From assembly GCF_020037015.1 (NCBI RefSeq), contig NZ_JAIQDE010000004.1:248001-312000 (forward strand): a DNA stretch of 64,000 nt. The letters run 5' to 3'. Source of the stretch: Corallococcus sp. AS-1-6 (GTDB lineage: Bacteria; Myxococcota; Myxococcia; Myxococcales; Myxococcaceae). The translations under genes were made by a program, and so were the position numbers. Under the pieces are notes generated by a model. It searched no databases and was not told the DNA's origin. It saw nothing but the letters and a program-made list of their open reading frames with translations. Positions 32,322 through 40,390 of the stretch are shown here, one piece after another; within the stretch, counting starts at the first letter, position 1; every line of letters starts with the position of its first letter.

Positions 32322-33233
32322 ATGCTTCCCCGGATCAACCTGGACATGGATGTCTTGCGGACGTTCGTGACCGCCTTCGAGCTGGGCAGCTTCGCCCGGG
32401 CCGCCGCACGGGTGGGCCGTTCGCCGTCAGCGGTGAGCTCCCAACTGCGCAAGCTGGAGGAACAGGTGGGCCGCGCGCTGGTCGAGCGCTCCGGAAGAGG
32501 CCTGGTCCTGACCGGGGCGGGGGAGGCGCTGCTGGGCCACGCGCGGCGGATCCTCGAATTGAATGATCAGACCGTGGCCAGCTTGCGAGGCAGCGAGTTG
32601 GAGGGCGAGGTCCGTCTGGGATTGCCGCAGGACTTCGCTGAGACCTGGCTGCCCCGGGTGCTCAGCGCCTTCGCGCGCGCCCATCCGGCGGTGCGCATCG
32701 AGGTGCGCACCGAGCGCAACGCCCACCTCGTCAACCACGTCATGACGGGCAAGCTGGACCTCGCGCTCGCCTGGAGCAGTGGCGCGCGGGGATGCAGTGA
32801 GCGCGTCGCCGAGCTGCCGCTCGTGTGGATTGGCCCGCCTGGCTGGCAGGGCACGGGGAGTCGCGGCCAGCCGCTGCCGCTCATCGCCTTCGAAGCGCCA
32901 TGCATCTTCCGGGAGGCCTGCACGACCGCCTTGGACCGGAAGGGGCTCGCCTGGCGGATCGCCTTCGCGAGCCCGAGCCTCGCGGGCCTCTGGGCCGCGG
33001 CCGAGGCGGGGCTGGGCGTGACGCTGCGGACGGCCTTCGGCCTGCCGAAGACGCTGGCCGTGCTGGAGCCCGGCCCCGCGGGCCTGCCCGCGCTCGGGAG
33101 CATTCCGGTGCACCTGCTCAGGGCCGAACGGGAGCCGAGCGAGACCGTGGCCCAGCTCGCGGGCATCCTGCGGGAAGCGCTCGCGCAGGAGCTGACGACA
33201 CCCCGGCGGTCACGGCCGCGCGGCGCACGCTGA
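32322..33233 (+). CDS. LysR-family transcriptional regulator
   Basis: The 303-residue regulator has an N-terminal winged helix-turn-helix (LDMDVLRTFVTAFELGSFARAAARVGRSPSAVSSQLRKLEEQ, residues 7-50) and a periplasmic-binding-like effector domain starting ELEGEVRLGLPQDFAE. The tail is Arg-rich. It is divergent from the M61-like gene with a LysR-box palindrome between them, so it probably controls that gene and itself. The effector is unknown. Confidence 0.93.
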   Translation: MLPRINLDMDVLRTFVTAFELGSFARAAARVGRSPSAVSSQLRKLEEQVGRALVERSGRGLVLTGAGEALLGHARRILELNDQTVASLRGSELEGEVRLGLPQDFAETWLPRVLSAFARAHPAVRIEVRTERNAHLVNHVMTGKLDLALAWSSGARGCSERVAELPLVWIGPPGWQGTGSRGQPLPLIAFEAPCIFREACTTALDRKGLAWRIAFASPSLAGLWAAAEAGLGVTLRTAFGLPKTLAVLEPGPAGLPALGSIPVHLLRAEREPSETVAQLAGILREALAQELTTPRRSRPRGAR

Positions 33234-33255
33234 CGCCCAGCCCGTCCGCGCTGCT

Positions 33256-33873
33256 TCAGGCCGCGCGAGGCCGGAGGTATCTCCAGGCGAGGGGCATGAG
33301 CAGTCCCGCGACGACCGCCTTGAGCAGACCTCCCGGGATGAACGGGAGGAAGCCCTTCTGGAAGGCCGTGGCGAAGTCGAGCCCGGCCTTCACCTGGAGC
33401 CAGCACACGCCCAGGGTCAGGACCAGGAGCTGGCCCGCGAGGAAGAGCGGAGCCGCCGTCCACCACCGCCGGTCGTATCCGTGGCGCGCGGCGAGGCCCA
33501 CGAGGAACGCGGCGGGGAGGAAGCCCACCAGGAAGCCACCGGTAGGCCCGGTGAGCGCGCCCCAGCCGCTGGCGCCCTTCGCGAAGAAGGGCAGGCCCAC
33601 CGCGCCCAGCAGGAGATAGGCGGCCTGCGCGGCCACGCCCCGCCCGGGTCCGAGCGCCGCCGCCGTGAGGACGACCGCGAGCGTCTGTCCCGTGACCGGC
33701 ACCGGTGAGCCCGGCACGGAGAGGGCGACCTGGGCCAGCAGCGCGGTGAAGAGCGCCGCGCCCAGGACGAGCGCGCCCTCCTGGACGCGCGTTCGCGCGA
33801 AGCGGTCGGCCAGGACGCTGGCGGACGAAGAGGGCAGGGGAGACACGGGGCGCGATGCTCGGTGAGGACGCAC
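33256..33873 (-). CDS. bioY: Biotin transporter BioY
   Basis: The 205-residue protein is the substrate-binding S-component of a biotin ECF transporter. Six membrane helices are visible. Family motifs: VPVTGQTLAVVLTAAALGPGRG, YLLLGAVGLPFFAKG, GPTGGFLVGF, and FIPGGLLKAVVAG near the end. GTG 33873 is the start (RPHRASRP). No EcfA/EcfT genes are in the window, so it works alone or with a shared energising module. It converges on the LysR gene with 22 bases between. A decayed copy of its 3' end lies at 30133. Confidence 0.93.
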   Translation of the reverse strand: MRPHRASRPVSPLPSSSASVLADRFARTRVQEGALVLGAALFTALLAQVALSVPGSPVPVTGQTLAVVLTAAALGPGRGVAAQAAYLLLGAVGLPFFAKGASGWGALTGPTGGFLVGFLPAAFLVGLAARHGYDRRWWTAAPLFLAGQLLVLTLGVCWLQVKAGLDFATAFQKGFLPFIPGGLLKAVVAGLLMPLAWRYLRPRAA

Positions 33874-33967
33874 CGGGGTGCAAGGCTTCCCGCGCGGTGC
33901 ATGGGACGCGCGCGGGCGTCATGAACCGGCTACCGTCCCGGTCTTCTCGTGGTCGGAGGCCTTCGCT

Positions 33968-34378
33968 TTGACGAATCCCCTGCTCGGCACGCTCTCCCTG
34001 GTCCCGGTGACTTCGCTCTACGCCGCGCTCAACGCCTTCCTCACGCTGGCGCTCTCCGCCAACGTCAGCCGGGTCCGCACCCAGCACAAGGTGTTCCGGG
34101 GCGACGGCGGACATGCCGGCCTGAGCGCCGCCATCCGCGCGCATGGCAACAACATCGAGCAGGTCCCCCTGGCGCTCATCCTGCTGCTGCTGGCGGAGCT
34201 GAGCGGCGGGAACTCGACGGCGCTCCATGTCTTCGGCGGCGCGCTGCTCGTGGCACGCCTGGGGCACGCCTTCGGAATGCTCCGCGCGAGCCCCATCCAG
34301 GCGGTCGGCGCCGTGCTGACCCTCGTCGTGCAACTGGGGCTGGCGGGGTGGGTGCTCTGGCTGCGGCCCTGGGGCTGA
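33968..34378 (+). CDS. MAPEG family membrane protein
   Basis: The 136-residue protein has four membrane helices. Family features: RTQHKVFRGDGG, then SAAIRAHGNNIEQVPLALILLLLAEL, which matches the E/N-rich MAPEG motif (RAxxNxxE), and ALLVARLGHAFGM. Eukaryotic members are glutathione transferases; bacterial ones are mostly uncharacterised. TTG 33968 is chosen because GGAGG lies 8 bases upstream and it gives the family length. Confidence 0.88.
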   Translation: MTNPLLGTLSLVPVTSLYAALNAFLTLALSANVSRVRTQHKVFRGDGGHAGLSAAIRAHGNNIEQVPLALILLLLAELSGGNSTALHVFGGALLVARLGHAFGMLRASPIQAVGAVLTLVVQLGLAGWVLWLRPWG

Positions 34379-34409
34379 AGCAGCATCCCCAGGGCGCGAG
34401 CTTCAGGGG

Positions 34410-34940
34410 CTACCGCTTGACGATGTTCAGGTGGACGTTGCCGCACTCACCCCCGTAGCCCTCGACGATGATGAGCAACTGGGTGCCCTTGATGAGCGTG
34501 AGGGTGATGCCGGACGTCAAGAGGTCGCCCGTGTCATCGTTGCACTTCAGGACCTCGTTCGTGGCCTTGTAGTTCCGGATCTCCATGATGGTGTCGAAGT
34601 TGGAGTTCCTCGTGCTGAACGAATACGTCGCCGTCTCGGGGACCCTCCACACCCAGGAGACGTCTCGCGACGACCCCGAGCGGCACGTGGTCGCCCACTG
34701 ATTGCTCGCCGTGCAGCTCGTGGGATAGGTCGCGACCGGGGCGCCCATGGCGCTCCCCAGGTCTCCCGCGAGCGTCTGCGCCTCCACGCGCCGGGGCTCC
34801 TCGGACTGGCTGTCGTCCAGGACCTCGGCCTCTCCGGGAACGGAGCCGTCAAGCTCCTCACCCTCCGGAAGAGGACCGCAAGCACCGAGGAACAACGCAC
34901 ACGAGGCCACACCCACAAGGGATTTGCCGATGTTCGACAT
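34410..34940 (-). CDS. Small lipoprotein with pre-peptidase-like beta domain, unknown function
   Basis: The 176-residue protein has a lipoprotein signal (VASCALFLGAC, Cys ~21) and an acidic linker (EGEELDGSVPGEAEVLDD). A ~100-residue beta domain follows with W.W.VPETATYSFSTRNSNFDTIMEIRN and LTLIKGTQLLIIVEGYGGECGNVHLNI. The last pattern (fluctuating strands, Y.F.T..S.FDT.L.I, G....I.V.GY) resembles bacterial pre-peptidase C-terminal domains. Two or three Cys pairs could form disulphides. Its leader contains an AT-rich promoter-like stretch around 35100-35130 and a palindrome at 35058-35076. Confidence 0.8.
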   Translation of the reverse strand: MSNIGKSLVGVASCALFLGACGPLPEGEELDGSVPGEAEVLDDSQSEEPRRVEAQTLAGDLGSAMGAPVATYPTSCTASNQWATTCRSGSSRDVSWVWRVPETATYSFSTRNSNFDTIMEIRNYKATNEVLKCNDDTGDLLTSGITLTLIKGTQLLIIVEGYGGECGNVHLNIVKR

Positions 34941-35057
34941 GGTTCACCTGGGCACGCCGCCATCCAGGACAGGAAGGCCGCCTCCCCCGCATGGGGAAAT
35001 CCAGCCGGACGGACACGGATGGCAAGGTCCGCCTTGAACTGAAGAGTGCCTCTCCCT

Positions 35058-35076
35058 GGCAATGACAGCCATTGCC
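35058..35076. promoter_or_regulatory. Palindrome GGCAATG-ACAGC-CATTGCC in the lipoprotein leader
   Basis: The perfect 7-bp arms with a 5-base spacer lie about 120 bases upstream of the lipoprotein start (34940). The same arms recur around 43305-43333 upstream of the subtilase gene. Possible operator or RNA hairpin. Confidence 0.4.
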
Positions 35077-35164
35077 CCAGCCGGCCACGACACGGGTCAT
35101 TTGTGGATAGTATGGATTCTCTGTATTCCCAGTCTCCCAATGAATGAGATGAGAGGGGGCGGTC

Positions 35165-36049
35165 CTAACCCACGTCTTCCCTTGCCCGCGCCCGGACCTC
35201 CGCCGCGAACAGCTCCGCCGCGGGCGTGCGCGGGGCGCCCTTGCGCCAGAGGAGCGCCGCCAGCTCCGAGCGGGGCGCCGGAGACAGCCGCTTCACCACC
35301 AGCCGCTCCGCGTCCGCGAGCCTCGGCTCCGGAAGCACCGTGACGGCGAGGCCCGCGCGGACGATGGCCAGCACGGTGGCCACCGCGTTCGACTCGAGCG
35401 CGATGCGAGGCGCGAACCGCATCGCCGCGAAGTGCGCGTCCACGCGGGCGCGCACCCGCAGGCCGCGTGACAGGAGCGCGAAAGGCTCCTCCGCGAGCAG
35501 CTTCACCCCCACGGACTCCGCGCCCGCCAGCGCATGGCCTCGTCCGACGACGAGCGCGAGCCGGCTGTCGAAGACGGGCTCCGCGTCCAGGTCCGCCAGC
35601 CGCGCGGGCGCATAGCCCAGTCCCACGTCCAGCTTGCCGTCCGTGAGCTGCCGCTCCAGCTTCCGGACCACGGCCTCCTGCGCGCTCAGCGCCAGCCCGG
35701 GGTGTCTGCGCAGCACCGCCGCCAGCGCCGGCACCACCAGGCCGCGCATGCTCGGGGGATAGCCCACGCGCAGCGCCCCCGTGGCGAGTCCGCGCAGCGC
35801 GCCCACCGCGGACAGGCCCGCGTTCACGTCCTCCAGCGCGCGGGAGGCATAGGTGCGGAACAGCTCCCCGGCCTGCGTGAGGCGCACCCCGGTGCGAGCC
35901 CTCTCGAAGAGCGGGGTGCCGACCTCCTCCTCCAACTGGTGGATTTGATGCGACAGCGTGGGCTGGGAGACGTGCAACCGCCGCGCGGCGCGCCCGAAGT
36001 GCAGCGCGTCCGCGACGGCGGAGAAGTAGCGCAGGTGTCGAAGCTCCAT
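35165..36049 (-). CDS. LysR-family regulator divergent from acetolactate-synthase operon
   Basis: The 294-residue regulator has an N-terminal helix-turn-helix (ELRHLRYFSAVADALHFGRAARRLHVSQPTLSHQIHQLEEE) and a substrate-binding-like effector domain (GALRVGYPPSMRGLVVPALA). The layout is closest to CynR/CatR-type activators. It is transcribed away from the acetolactate synthase and aldehyde dehydrogenase genes with ~100 bases between, and a T-N11-A palindrome sits 10 bases from its start. It probably activates that pair in response to a metabolite. Confidence 0.93.
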   Translation of the reverse strand: MELRHLRYFSAVADALHFGRAARRLHVSQPTLSHQIHQLEEEVGTPLFERARTGVRLTQAGELFRTYASRALEDVNAGLSAVGALRGLATGALRVGYPPSMRGLVVPALAAVLRRHPGLALSAQEAVVRKLERQLTDGKLDVGLGYAPARLADLDAEPVFDSRLALVVGRGHALAGAESVGVKLLAEEPFALLSRGLRVRARVDAHFAAMRFAPRIALESNAVATVLAIVRAGLAVTVLPEPRLADAERLVVKRLSPAPRSELAALLWRKGAPRTPAAELFAAEVRARAREDVG

Positions 36050-36058
36050 GGAGCCATC

Positions 36059-36073
36059 ATAGACGGCATCTAT
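36059..36073. promoter_or_regulatory. LysR-type operator (T-N11-A)
   Basis: The perfect inverted repeat ATAGA-CGGCA-TCTAT fits T-N11-A. It lies in the divergent region between the LysR gene (start 36049) and the acetolactate synthase gene (start 36152), about 80 bases upstream of the latter, the usual place for a LysR activation site. Confidence 0.6.
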
Positions 36074-36151
36074 CGGCTCGATGAAAACAGACGAATGTAC
36101 GAATCGAGGCCCCCGGGTACATCTTCCTCGTCACCGAAGGAGGGGCACCCC

Positions 36152-37783
36152 ATGAAGGCATCGGATCTGTTCGTGAAGGCGCTCGAAGCGGAGGGCGTGC
36201 GCTGCGTCTACGGACTCCCCGGCGAGGAGAACCTGGACCTGCTGGAGTCCATGCGCACCGCCGGCATGCGGCTGGTCGTCACACGGCACGAGCAGGCGGC
36301 CGGGTTCATGGCCGCCACGCAGGGACGGCTCACCGGGCGCGCGGGCGTGTGTCTGGCGACGCTGGGGCCTGGGGCCACCAACCTCGTCACCGCGGCCGCG
36401 TACGCGCAGCTTGGCGCCATGCCCATGGTGATGCTCACCGGCCAGAAGCCCATCAAGGTGAGCAAGCAGGGGCACTTCCAGATCGTCGACGTCGTCGGGA
36501 TGATGCGGCCGCTCACCAAGTCGACCCGCACGCTCGTCTCCGCGGAGCACGTGCCCTCGGCGGTGCGTGAGGCCTTCCGCCGCGCGGAGGAGGAGCGCCC
36601 CGGCGCCACCCACCTGGAGCTGCCCGAGGACGTGGCGCGCGAGTCCTCCGAGGCCCTGCCCCTGTCGCCGGGCGTCGCGCGCAGGCCGGTGGCGGACGAG
36701 GCGTCCATTGCCCAGGCGGTGGAGGCGCTCGCGTCGGCCCGCCGTCCGCTGTTGATGATTGGCGCGGGGGCGAACCGCAAGCTGACGTCGGAGATGCTCC
36801 GCGCCTTCGTGGACCGCGTGGGCCTGCCCTTCTTCAGCACGCAGATGGGCAAGGGCGTGGTGGATGAAACCCATCCGCTGTGGATGGGCACCGCCGCGCT
36901 GTCGGACGGCGACTTCGTCCACCGCGCCATCGAGGCCTCGGACTGCATCCTCAACGTAGGCCATGACGTCATCGAGAAGCCGCCGTTCGTCATGCGCGAC
37001 GGCCGCCGCACGGTCATCCACCTGAACTTCTCCTCGGCGGAGGTCGACCCCGTGTACTTCCCGCAGGTGCAGGTGACGGGAGACCTGGCGAACGCCGTGT
37101 GGCGCATCGCGGAGGGCGTGGGCCCGCGCTCGCATTGGGACTTCACGCCCTTCGAGAAGTCGCGTGCGGGGCTCGACGCGCAGTTCGTCAGCGGCGCCGC
37201 GGACGACCGCTTCCCCATCTACCCCGCGCGGCTGGTCGCGGAGGTGCGCCGCGCCATGCCGGAGGACGGCGTCGTGTGCCTGGACAACGGCATGTACAAG
37301 CTGTGGTTCGCCCGCTACTACCGCTGCCGCCGGCCCAACACGCTCTTGCTCGATAACGCGCTCGCGACGATGGGCGCGGGCCTGCCGTCCGCCATCGCCG
37401 CGAAGCTGGTGCATCCCCGGCGCAAGGTGGTGGCCGTCTGCGGTGACGGCGGGTTCATGATGAACTCGCAGGAGCTGGAGACGGCGGTGCGCCTGAGGCT
37501 GGACCTGACGGTCATCGTCGTGCGCGACGACGGCTACGGGATGATCCGCTGGAAGCAGGAGGAGATGGGCCTGCCGGACTTCGGGATGACGTTGGGCAAC
37601 CCGGACTTCGTCCGCTACGCGGAGGCCTACGGCGCACGAGGCCACCGTCCGGCGAGCGCCACCGAGTTCGGCGCCACGCTCACGCGCTGCCTGGAGTCGG
37701 GCGGCGTGCACGTCATCGACCTGCCCATCGACTACACGGACACCGCGCGGGCGCTCGGTGCCGGTCCCCTGGTGGAGTCGTGA
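36152..37783 (+). CDS. ThDP-dependent acetolactate synthase-like enzyme (large subunit)
   Basis: The 543-residue enzyme has the three ThDP-enzyme domains. Seen: YGLPGEENLDLLES, the catalytic Glu region LVVTRHEQAAGFMA (Glu ~50), TLGPGATNLVTAAAYA, GQKPIKVSKQGHFQIVD, a central dimer-like Rossmann domain, and C-terminal ThDP binding with GDGGFMMNSQELETAVR...DDGYGMIRW. These match catabolic, FAD-independent or FAD-binding ALS-type enzymes that condense pyruvate. No small regulatory subunit is nearby. Ribosome site GGAGGGG precedes ATG 36152. Likely one transcript with the aldehyde dehydrogenase, which starts 3 bases after its stop. Confidence 0.88.
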   Translation: MKASDLFVKALEAEGVRCVYGLPGEENLDLLESMRTAGMRLVVTRHEQAAGFMAATQGRLTGRAGVCLATLGPGATNLVTAAAYAQLGAMPMVMLTGQKPIKVSKQGHFQIVDVVGMMRPLTKSTRTLVSAEHVPSAVREAFRRAEEERPGATHLELPEDVARESSEALPLSPGVARRPVADEASIAQAVEALASARRPLLMIGAGANRKLTSEMLRAFVDRVGLPFFSTQMGKGVVDETHPLWMGTAALSDGDFVHRAIEASDCILNVGHDVIEKPPFVMRDGRRTVIHLNFSSAEVDPVYFPQVQVTGDLANAVWRIAEGVGPRSHWDFTPFEKSRAGLDAQFVSGAADDRFPIYPARLVAEVRRAMPEDGVVCLDNGMYKLWFARYYRCRRPNTLLLDNALATMGAGLPSAIAAKLVHPRRKVVAVCGDGGFMMNSQELETAVRLRLDLTVIVVRDDGYGMIRWKQEEMGLPDFGMTLGNPDFVRYAEAYGARGHRPASATEFGATLTRCLESGGVHVIDLPIDYTDTARALGAGPLVES

Positions 37784-37786
37784 GCC

Positions 37787-39265
37787 ATGGGCACACACGT
37801 GAAAGAGAGGAACGCCATGCTGGCTGAGCGCTACCCGTACTACCTGGCCAACCGGCCCCAGCAGTCCAACGCGGAGCTGCCCGTCACCGACAAGTACACA
37901 GGGGAGGTCGTCACGCGAGTGGCCGTCGCGGACGCGGCCGCCGTGGAGGAGGCCATCGCCGCGGCGGTGCGCGCGACGGGGCCCATGCGCAAGCTTGCGC
38001 CGTATGCCCGGCAGCAGGTGCTGGAGCACTGCGTGCGCCGCTTCCAGGAGCGGGCAGAGGAGTTCGCGCTCGCCCTCTGCATCGAGGCAGGCAAGCCGCT
38101 GCGCGACGCGCGGGCGGAGGTCACCCGGCTCATCGAGACCTTCAAGGCGGCGGCGGAGGAGGCGGTGCGCGGCGGCGGCGAGGTCCTCAACCTGGAGGTG
38201 TCACCGCGTACGGCGGGCTACCGGGGCTTCACCCAGCGCGTGCCGGTGGGGCCGTGCTCGTTCATCACGCCGTTCAATTTCCCGTTCAACCTGGTGGCGC
38301 ACAAGGTGGCGCCCGCCATCGCCGCGGGCTGCCCCTTCATCCTCAAGCCATCGGACCGCACGCCGGTGAGCGCGCTGCTCATGGCGGAGGTGCTCGCGGA
38401 GACGGCGCTGCCCGAAGGCGCCTTCTCCGTGCTGCCCACGCGGCTGGAGGACGTGGGGCCGTTCATCGAGGACGACCGGCTGAAGCTGTTGTCGTTCACC
38501 GGCTCGGAGAGGGTGGGCTGGGATTTGAAGGCCCGCGCGGGCCGCAAGAAGGTGGTGCTGGAGCTGGGCGGCAACGCGGCCTGCGTGGTGGACGCGGACC
38601 AGGCCGGGCGCCTGGACTTCGTCGCGGACCGCATCACCCAGGGAGCCTTCTTCCAGGCGGGGCAGAGCTGCATCTCGGTGCAGCGCGTGCTCGCGCACGA
38701 GTCGGTTTACGACGCGCTGAAGGAGCGGCTCGTCACGAGGGCGAAGGCCCTGCGCGCGGGCAATCCCCGGGATGAAGCCACCACGCTGGGGCCGCTGATT
38801 GACGAGCCCGCGGCGCGGCGGCTGGAGGGCTGGATTCAACAGGCCGTGGAGCGGGGGGCCCGGGTGTTGACGGGAGGAGGGCGGCGCGGCGCGCTGCTCG
38901 AAGCCACCGTGCTGGAGGGCGTGCCGGAGGACGCGGCGCTGTGCGCGGAGGAGGCCTTCGGCCCGGTGGTGCTGCTCCAGCCGTTCCACGACTTCGACGA
39001 GGCATTGCACCGGGTGAATGACAGCCGTTACGGATTGCAGGCGGGCCTCTTCACCCAGGACCTGTCCCAGGCGATGCGGGCCTGGGATGAACTGGAGGTG
39101 GGTGGGGTCGTCGTTGGAGACGTGCCCAGCTTCCGGGTGGACACCATGCCCTACGGCGGCGTGAAGGGCTCCGGGCTGGGCCGCGAGGGCGTGAAGTACG
39201 CCATCGAGGACATGACGGAGGTGCGGCTGCTGGTGCTGCGTCAGCACAGTCCCACCGGCTTTTGA
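37787..39265 (+). CDS. NAD(P)-dependent aldehyde dehydrogenase
   Basis: The 492-residue enzyme has the Rossmann cofactor domain (ITPFNFPFNLVAHKVAPAIAAG, KPSDRTP, SFTGSERVGW), the catalytic general-base Glu in ELGGNA, and the nucleophile Cys ~295 in FFQAGQSCISVQR. The C-terminal family block EEAFGPVV...RYGLQAGLFT...MPYGGVKGSGLGREG is intact. ATG 37817 (MLAERYP), which has its own AGAGAGG site, is a possible alternative start. It is paired with the acetolactate-synthase-like enzyme under the divergent LysR regulator. The aldehyde substrate is unknown. Confidence 0.93.
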   Translation: MGTHVKERNAMLAERYPYYLANRPQQSNAELPVTDKYTGEVVTRVAVADAAAVEEAIAAAVRATGPMRKLAPYARQQVLEHCVRRFQERAEEFALALCIEAGKPLRDARAEVTRLIETFKAAAEEAVRGGGEVLNLEVSPRTAGYRGFTQRVPVGPCSFITPFNFPFNLVAHKVAPAIAAGCPFILKPSDRTPVSALLMAEVLAETALPEGAFSVLPTRLEDVGPFIEDDRLKLLSFTGSERVGWDLKARAGRKKVVLELGGNAACVVDADQAGRLDFVADRITQGAFFQAGQSCISVQRVLAHESVYDALKERLVTRAKALRAGNPRDEATTLGPLIDEPAARRLEGWIQQAVERGARVLTGGGRRGALLEATVLEGVPEDAALCAEEAFGPVVLLQPFHDFDEALHRVNDSRYGLQAGLFTQDLSQAMRAWDELEVGGVVVGDVPSFRVDTMPYGGVKGSGLGREGVKYAIEDMTEVRLLVLRQHSPTGF

Positions 39266-39287
39266 AGGCTGTCGTCCTGCTATGAAC

Positions 39288-40352
39288 TCAGTTCTCCAGC
39301 TTCTGGCATTGGGTCCCTCCGTTGGCGTTCTTCACGTAATACATCAGGCCGACGTTCGGATCCTTGAGGACCGACCCGAAGGCAGACGCGAACGCATTGA
39401 AGTCCGTGAAGAAGACGTGACTGCTGAAGTTGGGATCGCGGTAGTAGATGCAGTCCTTCTTGACGCTGACGCCGCACAGGGCGATGGCGTGCGTGGCCGC
39501 ACCCGTCGTCGAGACCAACGGGCACTTGTAGGCGGCGAACCCGACCGAGCCCGTGTAGTTGTGTACCGTGGTGCTGTCGATCGCTCCCATGCTGAGCGGA
39601 GAGCCACACCAGAGCGGGCCGTGCTCCTTCATGAAGACGTCGAGTTTGCTGGTGCTGCCCAGAATCGACATCGTCGTCAGCTTGTCCAGACCCTTGAAGC
39701 CCAGCATCGTCAGCAGATAGCCGCGAGCGAAACCCTGCTTCTTCCATTCCATGAATTGTTGCAGTGACGCCTCGACTTCCTGGGTGCTGTGCTTCTTGGT
39801 CGCGACGAAGCTGCTTTCAATCTGGCTGCGGTAGAAGCGGATGTCCTTTTCGTCATGCTGCCCGGTCAGGACCTGGAGGACTTCGTCCAGTCCGTCGAAC
39901 TGCCTGCCTTCAAGCTGGCTGAGGGAGCCCTTGATGCCGGAGGGCAAGGGCAGGTCCTGCTGCCGGATGAAGCTGGGTGTTGGCACCAGCTTCGCATTCG
40001 TGGGGTTGAACAGGGAGTCCGGCAGGAGATCCCACTTGTAGGTGGGCTCCAGCGCCTTGAACCCCGTCTGGCTCAGCGCAGGGTTGACCTGCACCTTGTC
40101 CTTGTTCATCGACGAGCCCATGAAGTTCTTGTGCGCGAGCAACAGATCCTGATCGCCCAGGTTGTTCAGGTTCTGGTTGTTGGCGGCGATGAAGGTGCTG
40201 ATCTTCCGGATGAGGGAGATCCACTTCTGGCCGGGGGGAGGCCATGGCTCATGGCAGCGGGCCACCATCTTGGCCGCGTAGTACCAGCACGTCGGGCCCT
40301 TCTGGGCGTTGGTCGAGTTGCCGATGGGAGGCACCGCGTAGAGGATCGACAT
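39288..40352 (-). CDS. Papain-like cysteine protease (AvrRpt2/C70-like)
   Basis: The 354-residue protein begins MSILYAVPPIGNSTNAQKGPTCWYYAAKM; the Gln of NAQK and the Cys of PTCW form the papain-type oxyanion/nucleophile pair. The catalytic His is in ATHAIALCGV (~residue 301) and the third residue in IYYRDPNF. The large middle insert (residues ~50-210) is polar, Asn/Lys/Gln-rich and unlike neighbouring proteins. No signal peptide, so it is cytoplasmic or delivered by a dedicated route. Codon usage is less GC-rich than its neighbours, a hint of transfer. The fold resembles C39/C70 proteases, including the plant-pathogen effector AvrRpt2. Target unknown. Confidence 0.75.
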   Translation of the reverse strand: MSILYAVPPIGNSTNAQKGPTCWYYAAKMVARCHEPWPPPGQKWISLIRKISTFIAANNQNLNNLGDQDLLLAHKNFMGSSMNKDKVQVNPALSQTGFKALEPTYKWDLLPDSLFNPTNAKLVPTPSFIRQQDLPLPSGIKGSLSQLEGRQFDGLDEVLQVLTGQHDEKDIRFYRSQIESSFVATKKHSTQEVEASLQQFMEWKKQGFARGYLLTMLGFKGLDKLTTMSILGSTSKLDVFMKEHGPLWCGSPLSMGAIDSTTVHNYTGSVGFAAYKCPLVSTTGAATHAIALCGVSVKKDCIYYRDPNFSSHVFFTDFNAFASAFGSVLKDPNVGLMYYVKNANGGTQCQKLEN

Positions 40353-40390
40353 GGCGCTCCGACCATAATCCAGGCGTAGAGTGCGACGTC

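Noticed and set aside
36078-36107. TCGAT...ATCGA imperfect palindrome near the LysR operator
   Set aside because: The spacer is over 20 bases and the arms are short. The nearby ATAGA-N5-TCTAT site explains regulation better.
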